Assembly: GCA_026008535.1 (NCBI GenBank)
Contig: BRKX01000014.1
Location: 43,840,506 to 43,904,505 of the forward strand
Direction of reading: 5' to 3'
Length of the DNA stretch: 64,000 nt
Origin: Perilla frutescens
Lineage: Eukaryota > Streptophyta > Magnoliopsida > Lamiales > Lamiaceae
Positions within the stretch are counted from its first letter, which is position 1. Each line of letters opens with the position of its first letter. The notes under the pieces were generated by a model, which saw only the letters and a list, made by a program, of their open reading frames with translations, did no database searches and was not told the DNA's origin. This document shows, in pieces, positions 52,801-62,936 of this stretch. The translations under genes and the position numbers were made by a program.

Positions 52801-54616
52801 TTACTTGTCTTGAAGCAAACAAGTTATCCAGGATATGAAGTAAGAAGGAATTAGTTTCAAGGTGCTCATGCATTTTCAATCAATCACATGGCTTCACACT
52901 AGAGCACTTATCATCGAAGAAGATGAAGATAATCATCAAATTAGGTGTGTTGCTTTCCCTTTTAAGAATAAGGAAGACATATTAGATTCAAGCCAAGTGC
53001 GACAAATATCCCATTAAATCATTTCCCACTTTTATTTCCAAAACCAAATAACTTAGGGAGTGCAATCATTGGAAAAGATCATTAGGTAAAATCATCAAGC
53101 TAAAAGCCGAGCTTCCTAATGTGGTTTCCCATACTCATCATGTAAAATTCGAAAGAATTGGCACACATGATAAGAGTAGAATCCACAATGCAACCCCATT
53201 TATTTAATAATTTACCAAAGAAGATGTGGATCCAAATTCACAAGGTATTGTCTTTAGGGTGGAAATCCCCAGTGTCCTTACGTGGTTTCTCAAGCTCATA
53301 GTCGACTTTCTTTACTAGAGGAGCAGAGATCCTTATTATTCTCATTATTTATTTATAATCTTTTTATTTTTTTTTATATATACCTAAGTGGAACGATGAT
53401 TTAACGTGAATACTCATCCATTATGCAAAGAGATCAACATGCTTCCTAATTCTTAGAGGACAAGACCCCAAAACACAAATCATCAAATCATGATCACATT
53501 TCTTAAGACAATTCATGCTCTAGAGTAAAAAAACGAGAGCAATTTCATTATCATGATTGACTCAAAAATAATTCCTTGAGGATTCAGATCCTAAATTACC
53601 AAGTTTGACAATTAGACAAGACAAATCATGCTAAGAGCGAGACACAAAACACAATACACAACATAATCAAGGCATAAATCAATAGCAAGATCCAACATAA
53701 AATCCAAAATACAATCCTAAAAACATAAAACACAAGTTCACCCCCACACTTATATCATGCATTATCCTCAATGTATGAAAAGGAGATGCAAGAAATAAAG
53801 GGAGAGAGAACATTACAGAATGTAGAAGACCGAGAATAGGCGCAGGTTCCTACAAAATAACACAAACAACAAATGACCAACGTCTAAAATAGAACAAAAA
53901 TAGAAAATAACGAACAACGCACATGAAATATAAAAAACATAGAAAAACAAATAAAAACACTTTACTGCTCCGATGGCTGATAAGGTGGTGGAGTTGGTGG
54001 TGAATACGAGTAGGAGAGCGTCCAGACATTCCAGCTGTCCTCGAGAGCGGACATCCACTGATCTTCCTGATCAAATCAGTGGTAGACCTCCTATCGAAAA
54101 TCTCCTAGATCCTGGTGGAAGTCGCCTATGGTCGTATCCTGAATCTGTCAGAAGTCACCAATGGTGGTGTCTAAATGAGGCAGAAATCACCATGAGTGGT
54201 GTCATAGTGGTCCCTGAAGGACCTCAAATCGTCCTGCATCACTTGATACCAATAATGAGGCATCGTACTGGGGTAAGGCAGCGGCTGGTAGTGGATTTGG
54301 TCTTCCTGCTCTTGCTCTTCTTCCTCCTGCTCTTCTTCTTGCTCGTACTCCGGTGGGGCAGAAGATGACCCGACCCTATCATCACGTTGAAGACCCGCAA
54401 TCTATGGATTCATCAGCTTCTTAACACAGGGCCGCTCAATATGGGGCACCAAATGCCGCTCATCAATCACCAGTTGAGTTCATCTGAGCTCACCCAAATC
54501 AATGAGGAATTCTTACACTTTTCGTTGGCCCTCTAGGATCAGCCTCTGTCATGGATCACTCCGAGCTTGATAGCCAAGGTAGTGATGAAAGCACAAAAGG
54601 AGGCATGCTGCTTAGT
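52801..54616 (-). other. Element K 3' untranslated region
   Basis: No gene recognised. On the minus strand AAGTGTGGGGGTGAA (plus 53737-53751) is a polypurine-like site matching those of element D, and codons of ORF2 can be traced in broken frames to about 54560. A (T)n run lies near 53365-53378. Confidence 0.55.
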
Positions 54617-55537
54617 TCATCTGGTCATCTGCTGGATAGTGAGCCATATGAATGTGGATGGGCAAATTTTAGTTTTGTGGAGGACACACCACAATAGATA
54701 GACTTCAGTGGAATTGACCTTGTTAGCTTGCTCATTCTCAAAAATCGAGTAAGAAAGGAACTTGTGCATGATGGAAAGGGCTGGATCCTTGAGGAATTTG
54801 CTCGGCATTCCAGATGAATCCCAATTGTTGAATCCCGTTAGCTCTAACCAAGCAGCAACTGTGTTGAAGTCAAGGGGCTTATCTTTCACCCCAGAAGGCG
54901 GAAAACCAAAGTAATCCTTCATCATAGCCAATGTAACCTCATATTCATTTCCCATGAGTCGAAAATTGATCTTTGTGTGCTCGGAATTGAGCTTGAAGGT
55001 CACTAAAATCTCAAAACACAAAGGTGAAAAACCAACATGCTTCATTTTTGCAAATTTATCAAACTTCAATGCTTTCAAGTATTTCATGACCTTGTCTTCA
55101 ATTTTCAATGATTTCAACAAATTCCAATCGAGATAACGAGGGGAAGTAATTTCATACTCATTGAAAGCTTGGTAACGGTTAACTTTCCTGTGGTAAAGGA
55201 TCAGAAATAGGTAATTATAGAAGGCTTACAAATCTTCATCGCCTTCCTCATGGGAAGATGTGGCATTCTTGGTCCTCAGCATCATTGAATGTGGGAATGA
55301 AGAGCCATAAGATGAGCTTGAGTTGGAAGTCAAGCTCGAAAGTAAGAAGTTCCTCAACGGCTGGAGTTGCTCAGGTGTGAAAGGGTGTACGGGTACTGTA
55401 GGTTGAGGCGTGCACGAAGGATGAGTGTCGGTGGCAGGGTGCGCGCGAGGTGAGGGTTGTGTGGGGAGGAATGTTCCCACGGAGGTGAAGTGTGGTGCGG
55501 CCGCAGAAGACGTGAAGCGGTGGTGGGGACTTCTCAC
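54617..55537 (-). pseudogene. Element K second ORF (Athila-type ORF2), broken
   Basis: Minus strand: a Pro/Ser/Thr-rich N-terminal part (55537-55226, GTG-initiated frame continuing from upstream; PSPRAHPATDTHPSCTPQPT), a TAA at 55228-55226, then in the same frame the globular domain (KMKHVGFSPLCFEILVTFKL; RLMGNEYEVTLAMMKDYFGF; SIMHKFLSYSIFENEQANKV; VYLLWCVLHK). The domain matches the second ORF of element D in layout and in short blocks. Function is unknown in these elements. Confidence 0.7.
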
Positions 55538-56175
55538 GTTGGTGGAAGATGGCTCAGGCGCGGGGTTTGCATGAGCTAGTAAGTTTCTTCAGCTGTGTAT
55601 GTGAAGTCATGGGTGAGAATGTGGAGAAGAAACAAATGGGAGTGTGGAATTTTTGGGGAAAAACTGGAGTGGCGTGAGAGTGGTGAGGGAATTAGAGGAC
55701 AAAATTGGAGCTCTTTTTATACTTTGTCCAACCCAGAGGTCGCGGGAAGGGCAGTGCGTGTGGAGCAAAAGCAGTCCCGCGCTCGCGGGTGAGCCAGCAC
55801 TTATGAATGCGGCTGAGGTTTCTGGTACCAGCACTCATGGAGTTGATTGGCTGAGAGGCCCCTCCAGTAGTCGCGCGGGTGCTGCGACGACTGGCCCATA
55901 CTTAGTCATTTTTGCATCAGTTCCTGACCCCAGCAGTGTACTCTCAACTTTGTGTCCTACGAGACAACAACAAAAATACAAACAAAAACACACGAAAATG
56001 GTAAAAATTAAATAAAACATGAAAACAATAAAATCATGGGTTGCCTCCCATGCAGTGCTCATTTTATAGTCTCGAGCTAGACATAGTTTTAGTTAGCAGT
56101 CATGGGGGGTTGTTGAACACGATAACTCTGTGCCCCTTGAGTTGGATAGAACTCTTTGTCCATGGACTGAACAAC
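55538..56175 (-). other. Element K spacer between protease region and ORF2
   Basis: No gene recognised. Contains the minus-strand TGGGAGGCAACCC at 56050-56038, the motif that follows the integrase stop in element D. Here it comes about 130 bases after the end of the protease-side frame, showing that RT to integrase are missing. Confidence 0.65.
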
Positions 56176-57266
56176 TTAATTTCCCCACAAGAAACGCAAC
56201 ACCCCACTCTCTTTAGATTTCGATTTGTCAGGGAACCACCTCTTGCGGGTGTTCGACACAAGCTCTTTAATCCCTTGGGAAATCTTCTTCCTTGGAGTGC
56301 ATTTGGCAAGGGACTTCTTTAGTTTGTCTTTCTCAATCTCCTTGCACTCACTCCTCGGGCTATCTTCCCGCACAAAAAATTTCTCAGACCCGGCATCAAT
56401 TGCATCAATGGGTGAGCAATTTTTTATCAAGGGGTTAATAGGCATATGAGTATTAAACATCGAGAATGATACAGTTTCCCCTAAAACAGACATTTTCAAT
56501 GTTCCATTTTTAACATCGATGAGGGTATTCATGGTAGCCATGAAAGATCTATCCAAAAGAAGTGTGTATTATTTTCCGTTCTCATGGACATGCCCTACGT
56601 CTAAGACAGGACTATCGACCCACCCATATTCACAAGGATATCCTCAACAATTCTTTTGGGATACCTAATAGATTTATTAGCAAATTACAAACACATTTTA
56701 GTGGGTTTCAAGTTCCCTAATTCTAATTTCTTAAATATAGAGTAAGGCATTAAATTTATTCCTGCCCCTAAATCTAACATCCCACATGCTTCCGTACCAT
56801 TCCCCAAAGTAATTTTAAGAGTAAAACAACCTAGATCCCCAAGCTTGGGAGGTAATTGATGCTGCAGGATTGCATTTGCCACCTCGGACATCATAATTTT
56901 CTCATCTTCCCCGAATTTCATTTTCTTTGATACAAGCTCTTTGAAAAATTTCACATAGGCTGGCTCATTTTGGATGATGCTCAGGAGAGGAAGATTGACG
57001 TTCACTTTTGAGAGGAGTTTGTAAAACTCTTGCAGCTGTTGCTCCTGCTTTTCATCTTTTAGCCGGCCCGGATAAGGAATAGGAAGCTTATAGGGGTTCT
57101 TGGCTCTATGGAGAGCAAGCTTCTCCCCATGAGCTTTCATTTTTTCATCTTCCCTCTTCTTATGTTGAGGAACCCCTTCATTCTCAAAGACAACTTCATT
57201 CAAGTTGGACTCTCCAACCTTGTTTTCCATTATGTCGCCACTTCTGAGCATAGTTATTGCATGCAC
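56176..57266 (-). pseudogene. Element K gag end and protease (broken)
   Basis: Frame 57266-56685: ITMLRSGDIMENKVG, KNPYKLPIPYPGRLKDEKQE, VNVNLPLLSIIQNEPAYVKF, then retropepsin with MLDLGAGINLMPYSIFKKLE. A stop follows MCL. After a frame break the protease end reads DRSFMATMNTLIDVKNGTLK and VLGETVSFSMFN (56556-56176), with a charged tail (KEIEKDKLKKSLAKCTPRKK). The motifs match those of element D (RSGKEL; VEINLPLLDAI; LGASINVMPL; GRPFMKTGRTKID). Confidence 0.83.
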
Positions 57267-58599
57267 TTGCTCGGGCTAGCTTGGCAATTTTTCGCTCTTG
57301 ATCTGCTTAGGTAGGTCACTCATATTATCTGCAACTTGACCCACTTGGATTTTGATCAGCTTAATTGAAGCTCCCACGAACTCGAATCTTTGTTAAGTAG
57401 CCTGCATGAAGGCTTGTAATGTGTCCTCCAATGGCAGCCTTGCGGGCTGGTTTGGTTGAACTGGATATTGTGGAGGTCTTGGATATTGCGGAACTTGACT
57501 ACTTCCAGCTTGTTGAGGTAGAGGTGGTTGTTGAAGTGATGGAAGCAGCTGAGGTTGCTTCTAAGGGAAATTGGGATGATTTCTCCATCTTGGATTATAT
57601 GTCTGGGAGTAAAGATTATATTTTTGTCAAGGTTGAAATCCTTGTAAGGCATTGACTTGCTCTTGAAGATCAAGAAACTGTGTTTCCTCACTGAAGCTGG
57701 ACTCTACCTATTTTTGACACATATTGGCCCAATTGCCATACTCTCCATATACTCCACATGTCTCCATAGCCATGTCGGGGCGGGCTTCTAGATGACCTCA
57801 GCATCTCCACTTGTCTAGTTAGCTCGGCTAACTTTTTGGTAACATCATAATTAAGGTTGGATTCATTGACAGAAGCTCATTTTTCCCTAGAACTCTTCTG
57901 TTAAGATGTCGTGGCTATTGTCTCAAAGATGTTAGAAACTTCTTCAGTTGTATGCCACCTATATCTGCTCACGCTGCATTATCCACCATATATTGGAAAT
58001 TTTGTGACAACCCATCATAGAAGAACTGGTTGAACAACTCGGGTGCTAGATGGTGGTGCAGGCATTATTGTTGAAGACCCCTGAAGTGATCCCAAGCTTC
58101 ATAAAATGCTTCACCCAAAGGTTGGGAGAAGGTGACAATTTGAGCTCTCAAATATTGGGTCTTCTGATTTGAGCAGTATTTGGCCATTAACTTTTCATAC
58201 ACGGCATTCCAGTTGGCCAACGAATTTCATGGAACAGATATCAACCATGACTTAGTGTGATCCTTCAATGTATAAGGAAAACACCTCATCTTCAATTGAT
58301 CCTCATTCAAACCTTGCAGAGGAAAGGTTTGAACCATGGCATAGAACTCCCGGATGAAGTTCAAAGCATCTTCGGCCGACATCCCATAAAAGGACGGTAG
58401 TTGGTTGAAGTGAATATTCTTCAACTCGTAGTTTCTTGTGCCATCTCCAAGAACTATACAAGAAGTTGATGCCCCTATCATGGGATGAGCAAAATCTCTC
58501 ATGTTCTGTTCCGCATTAGCATTATTCTCATTGTTGAGGTGATTCACTTCCATATCTTCTTCCCAATTGAGCGCTCCAATCCTTCTCGGTTGATGGATG
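57267..58599 (-). pseudogene. Element K gag (broken, N-terminus cut by element L)
   Basis: From the L insertion at 58600: RRIGALNWEEDMEVNHLNNE, NIHFNQLPSFYGMSAEDALN, FIREFYAMVQTFPLQGLNED and RCFPYTLKDHTKSWLISVP, then a stop. The rest of the Gag core reads in broken frames around 58230-57960 (the LNFFQF-like and RCPHHG-like stretches could not be read securely). The NYNLYSQTYNPRWRNHPNFP block of Athila Gag is legible near 57650-57560. Confidence 0.78.
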
Positions 58600-59424
58600 T
58601 GATACGTCCCGAGCCAAGGAGGTGTCCGATTCAATCAAAGTACCGGAGGGACCAGTGACACGATCAAGGGATAAGAGATTTTAGGAGAGTCTCAGTGGGT
58701 TCATACAAGGAGTCTGGACCTAAGAGGCATCAAGGAGACCGGTCGAAGGGGTCATAGCCGAGCATTGTTGAGAGGACAAAGATCACATGCGAGTGTGAGA
58801 CAGAGGAGCGGCGTGACCCGAGCACAGACATGTTGCGACCGAGGCGCGACCCGAGGTCAGACACGGCGCGAATGCGCGTCCATACAGAGGGATGAAAATC
58901 ACCAAGGGAGGCGCGGCCCGACCCCAGGCGCGGCGTGACCTCACTCGCGCCCTCAGAGACGCGACCCGACCGAAGACTTCGTGATCGAGCCCGTGTCGCG
59001 CCTGTACGGGCGTATCCAAATTTTGATTTGTTTTGTTTCCTAGTTTATGTAGGATTTTATTTTAGGGCATATTTATTTGAACCAACTATATAAGACCTTG
59101 TCCTCTTATTATTTTGACACAACTTTGATATTAATTTTAAATGTGAGTTTTCACTTTTCTCTCTAAGAGAATTATCCGAGTTTCACAACACAACTTGCGA
59201 TTCAATCGACTTATCAAACGGATTCACATCCCCATTTGTGGCGTCTTCATTACAATCTGAGTTCGTGTTTCTAATTGATCGAGGGTCTCGAATTCCAACA
59301 AATGTGTGGTTCAATTTCATTGTAAGGCTAGGGTTTGGATCTTTCATCCTCATCTGTTCGTGTAACCTGATACTCCTGGGAAAACAACACAATCATCATC
59401 GTCGTGCCGGCAAGGATCGCATCA
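58600..59424 (+). repeat. 5' LTR of element L (825 bp)
   Basis: TGATACGTCCC to GGATCGCATCA. A Pol-tail frame at its start (IKVPEGPVTRSRDKRF, stop at about 58680), a CpG-rich block 58790-58990 (GCGACCCGA-type repeats), a TATA box (CTATATAAG, 59086-59094), then the transcribed part with GGCTAGGGTTTGGAT. Confidence 0.9.
59086..59094 (+). promoter_or_regulatory. TATA box of element L
   Basis: CTATATAAG about 95 bases downstream of the CpG-rich block. The same box and spacing are seen in B (14076-14084) and J (48710-48718) on the minus strand. Confidence 0.55.
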
Positions 59425-59426
59425 AG

Positions 59427-59438
59427 TGGTATCAAAGC
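59427..59438 (+). other. Primer binding site of element L
   Basis: TGGTATCAAAGC, two bases after the LTR, iMet-like with one mismatch. Confidence 0.87.
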
Positions 59439-60006
59439 TTCGGCTTTGTATCAGGTTCCAATTTATCCCTTTAATTTTTGTATTTTAATTTCTCGCCTAT
59501 TGTAAAAAAAAGTGAATTCAGCAAAAAAAAAAGATGCTAAAATTGTTTAAAAAAAAGTATATTTGATATTGATATTTGGATTGTTGGAGACACATATATT
59601 GCCTGGGGAGAAGTCGAAATTTTTTTTCAGAAATTTTTAAATTTTCAAAATTTTTCCAGCACACATTTTGGTGAATTTGTGATTGGTCTTTTGGGGTTTC
59701 GTTGTCATGTTTGTGTTTCTAGTTTAATTCTTCTTTGGAGAGAGAACGAGTGGTCAAAAGCAAGAGTGTGCGAGATTATTAGAGTGAAAAGAGCCGATTG
59801 AGTGATACCCGAGAGTAAACACGTGAGGTTGAGAGCTATAATTGTTAGGATTGTTTTGTTTTAATTGTTACCGTTAGTACTTCATTCCATAGTCTAGTTT
59901 TATTATTTGTTTTTGTTCTTTGAGTTAAAAAGAAAAAGAAAAAAAGAAAAAGGACGGAAAAAAAAATCGTTAAAAAAAAGAGAGAGCCGATAAAAAAAAA
60001 GTCGAC
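59439..60006 (+). other. 5' leader of element L
   Basis: No gene. A runs near 59503-59560, then 59930-60000 with four blocks of 5-9 A spaced by CGG, TCGTT, GAGAGAGCCGAT and GTCGAC, ending just before the gag ATG. Confidence 0.65.
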
Positions 60007-60174
60007 ATGTCTAACAAAGATGCAGGTGCCAAAGATAAAGTAACAGGATCGAGTGATGAGACGCTCACTACACTTGATTCGAAGAATACAGTGGATGCCA
60101 TTTAACAACATCTAACGAAGCTATTCAAGATTGAGATGGCAACGTTGAATGAGAGGCTCAATCAATTGGAGAAT
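60007..60174 (+). pseudogene. Element L gag, N-terminal piece
   Basis: ATG 60007 (MSNKDAGAKDKVTGSSDETL), a TAA at about 60103 where CAA (Gln) is expected, LTKLFKIEMATLNERLNQLE, then the M insertion after AGAAT. Confidence 0.85.
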
Positions 60175-61209
60175 TGATGTGATCCGGATAATGAATCCGA
60201 GACACAATGAATACGCTAGTGGAGACTTAAGGACTCGAACAACGTCAGCTAAAAACTATGGATGCAATCCAACTCAAAATAAAATAGAACTTACTAGAAA
60301 CACGAACAACGATCGAGGTCTTGAAGATAACACTTGGAACACTCGAGGATTGCTATATATTCGATGGTGAGGGTGGCGGCTGGCGGTGGTTGTGGTGGTC
60401 TTGGCGGCGGTGGTGTTAAGTGTAGGATAGGCTAGGATCGGTGAACCCGTGTGGATAACTCGAACGCGCACGTCTAACTTCTCCAGATAGCAATTCTCCC
60501 AAGTACACGATTGTACCCTGAAGAACTGGATTAAGACTATTGATTTGCTAGAACAATAGAATTGTTTGTAACAGTTGATCAACCAAATGATCGTGAGACA
60601 AATGGAGGAATAAATATCAAACTCTTGCAATTGTCTAACTTTTGAATGTTACAAGGTACTCCTATTTATAGGATACATAGGACCGAAAATTCTAACCCTA
60701 AAACTAGAAGAAATCGAAAATCTAAGTATTCTAGTCAAACTAGGATAAAATCAAAAGATACCAAAAATAAGATAACAAAAATCTAACTTGATAAGGATAA
60801 ATCCCAAATTGATTTGGGCCTTCAAAAATCACCACTTTTGGACCTTGTTACACACGACATGGGCTGCAATAATTAAATTAATTTGTGGCCCATGTTGTGA
60901 ATAAGTCTAGCCACCTTTGCATGAAAAACAGTATCTCCCGGTTTCCCATGCAAACGCATATAACTCTTCGTGCACACGCCCAAATGGCGTCATTCTTCTT
61001 CTCACGTCTTCATGCTTCCTTCTTCATCATCAAATGATAGCATGATGACCAATCTCGGGCTGCTCTTCATCTCTTCTTGTCCAAGTTCGAATTTACGTCG
61101 AATTGAAGCTTGTAAATAAGCTTGCAACTTCTTTGCTCGTAAACGCATCATAGGACCTTTGAATTGCAGCTCTGGATCATCCTCTTTATTGCCATGCTCA
61201 ATCTCATCA
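60175..61209 (-). repeat. M: solo LTR of the element I family
   Basis: TGATGTGATCC to CTCATCA, 1035 bp with TGATG/CATCA inverted ends, flanked by AGAAT at 60170-60174 and 61210-61214. It aligns in outline with the I LTR (same end sequences, the motif TTAAAACTCG-like run and TTTGGGCCTTCAAA). It keeps a minus-strand GTAAGT (60294-60289), a TATA-like region near 60663-60672 and, at the right on the minus strand, the Pol-tail coding part (GPMMRLRAKKLQAYLQASIR). No internal region remains, so it arose by LTR-LTR recombination. Confidence 0.88.
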
Positions 61210-62198
61210 AGAATTTATTACAAGAGCAATCCCAACAAGCTCCACGAGAGAACCGTGGTGGTAAAGGCCGAAAAGGCGGACGAGGAACTAGGATAGAGGC
61301 TCGACGCTATCCACATGTGGAGAGGCAAAGAGCGGACTACTATGACACTGAGGTGGGAGATTCAGAAGAGGAGGACAGATACTCAACTACTAGAGTTAGG
61401 AGATATGGAAGAACAAAGACTCGAGAAGATGACGACCTCGACGACATCAAAATGAATATACCCTCATTCCAAGGTAAAAATGATCCAACTTTATAACTTG
61501 AATGGGAGCGCAAGATCGAGATGATGTACGAATGTCACAACTATTCTGAGCTCAAGAAGGTGAAGTTGGTAGCAGTGGAGTTTTCAGACTATGCCATAGT
61601 ATGGTGGGATCAGTTGATATCCAACAGACGGCGTAATCTGGAACAACCAATAGAGACATAGAGAGAGATGAAGGCGGTGATGAGGAAAAGATTCGTGCCA
61701 AGCTATTACTACCGGGAGCTAATACAATAAGTTACAAAACTTGAGACAAGGTACGAATAGTGTAAATAAATACTTCAAGGAGATAGAGGTTTCAATGATC
61801 TGAGCAAATGTGGAGGAAGATAGGGGGCCATAATGGCTCGCTTTCTAGCTGGTTTACATAGAGAGATCCGAGAAGTGGTGGAGTTGCAGCACTATTTGGA
61901 GATGGAGGACATGGTGAAAATGGCTATAAAGGTAGAGAACCAACTAAAGAAGAGGGGTTACAACAATCGAGCGAGTTCTTCTACATGGAAGTCAAATTTA
62001 AATTCCAATGTAAACCCATGGAAGGCATCAAATCAAGGAAAGAAGGATGAGAAGCAACCGTTCACCAAGCCAAAGACTGAGGCACCTACAGTGACGGGAT
62101 CAAGCAATTAAGACTCATCGGTAAACCGAAACCGAGACATTAAGTGCTTTAAATGTCAAGATAGAGGTCACATAGCCAACCAATGCCCGAACCGGCGT
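61210..62198 (+). pseudogene. Element L gag, main piece (broken)
   Basis: Resumes with LLQEQSQQAPRENRGGKGRK, GTRIEARRYPHVERQRADYY, the core (MNIPSFQGKNDPTL, stop, LEWERKIEMMYECHNYSELK; VWWDQLISNRRRN), a second stop at about 61660, YYYREL, a frame-shifted stretch near 61720-61830, then MARFLAGLHREIREVVELQH and EDMVKMAIKVENQLKKRGYN. A further stop at 62109-62111 precedes the CCHC knuckle CFKCQDRGHIANQC (62143-62185). Confidence 0.86.
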
Positions 62199-62936
62199 GT
62201 GATGATTTTGAAGGATAATGGTGAGATTGTGACGGATGAAGAAGAAGTTGATCCGGAGATGCCTGGATTATCCAAGTCAAGTGGGGAAGAGGAGTACGCA
62301 GCGCCCAATGCTCTCATTTTGGTAGTACGTAAGTCTCTTAGCTTGCACACCAATAGCGTCGATGAGGAACAAAGGGAGAACATATTCCATACCCGATGCC
62401 AAATCAAGGATAAGCTATGTAGTATGATTATTGATGGAGGTAGCTGTACTAATGTTGCAAGTGTTGTGATGCTGACAAAATTAGGATTGCCGGTCCTCCA
62501 GCATCCTAAGCAATACAAGCTGCAGTGGTTGAACGATAGTGGTGAAACCAAGGTGAGCAAACAAGTTCGAGTGCCATTTCGGATTGGCAAGTATGAAGAT
62601 GAAGTGTTGTGCAATGTCGTACCTATGCAGGCGGAACACATTTTACTAGGACGTCCATGGCAATTCGATAGGAGGGTGAAGAATGATGGCTTCACAAATA
62701 AGTACTCATTTGTACTTAACAAGAAGACGGTGACACTAGCTCCTCTAACACCATCCCAAGTGTATGAGGACCAAGTGAAGCTACAAGAGGAGGCCGAAAC
62801 CATGAGGAAGAAAGGAAAGGAGACCAATGTTGGAAAGGAGGTGATCCAACATGCCTGTTTTGCCACAGCCAGTGATGTCAAATGGGCTGTGAAAAATGAG
62901 AAGCCTATGTACTTGATGATCCGCAGAGATGTTTAA
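62199..62936 (+). CDS. Element L protease and linker ORF (245 aa)
   Basis: Open frame following the zinc knuckle: an acidic linker (DNGEIVTDEEEVDPEMPGLS), then retropepsin with NIFHTRCQIKDKLCSMIIDG, GSCTNVASVVM (D-G-G in place of D-S/T-G), QYKLQWLNDSGE and EHILLGRPWQFDRR, followed by the linker to RT (TPSQVYEDQVKLQEEAETMR; SDVKWAVKNEKPMYLMIRRD). It ends at TAA 62934-62936 where the frame of the family continues, so it is a piece of a larger broken polyprotein. The matching antisense frame is a shadow. Confidence 0.82.
   Translation: MMILKDNGEIVTDEEEVDPEMPGLSKSSGEEEYAAPNALILVVRKSLSLHTNSVDEEQRENIFHTRCQIKDKLCSMIIDGGSCTNVASVVMLTKLGLPVLQHPKQYKLQWLNDSGETKVSKQVRVPFRIGKYEDEVLCNVVPMQAEHILLGRPWQFDRRVKNDGFTNKYSFVLNKKTVTLAPLTPSQVYEDQVKLQEEAETMRKKGKETNVGKEVIQHACFATASDVKWAVKNEKPMYLMIRRDV

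Larger units (their letters stand above)
49235..58599 (-). mobile_element. Element K: Athila-like element without RT or integrase
   Basis: Minus strand: gag (from 58599 down), protease region (57266-56176), then directly the post-pol motif (56050-56038), the Athila-type second ORF (55537-54617), a long 3' UTR, PPT (52777-52800) and a 3' LTR split in two (52776-52004 and 50010-49235). The 5' part was displaced by element L at 58600, and the left end of the LTR by J. RT, RNase H and integrase (about 3 kb in D) are missing, so K was non-autonomous, or was deleted after insertion. Confidence 0.8.

Noticed and set aside
53973..54368. 131-codon plus frame opposite the K ORF2 region
   Set aside because: Low-complexity Leu-rich end from a CTTCTT-type repeat, antisense to element coding sequence.
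62168..62881. 237-codon minus-strand frame opposite the L protease
   Set aside because: Antisense shadow of a real protease frame; the same shadow appears opposite B (11697-12089). Recognised motifs are all on the other strand.
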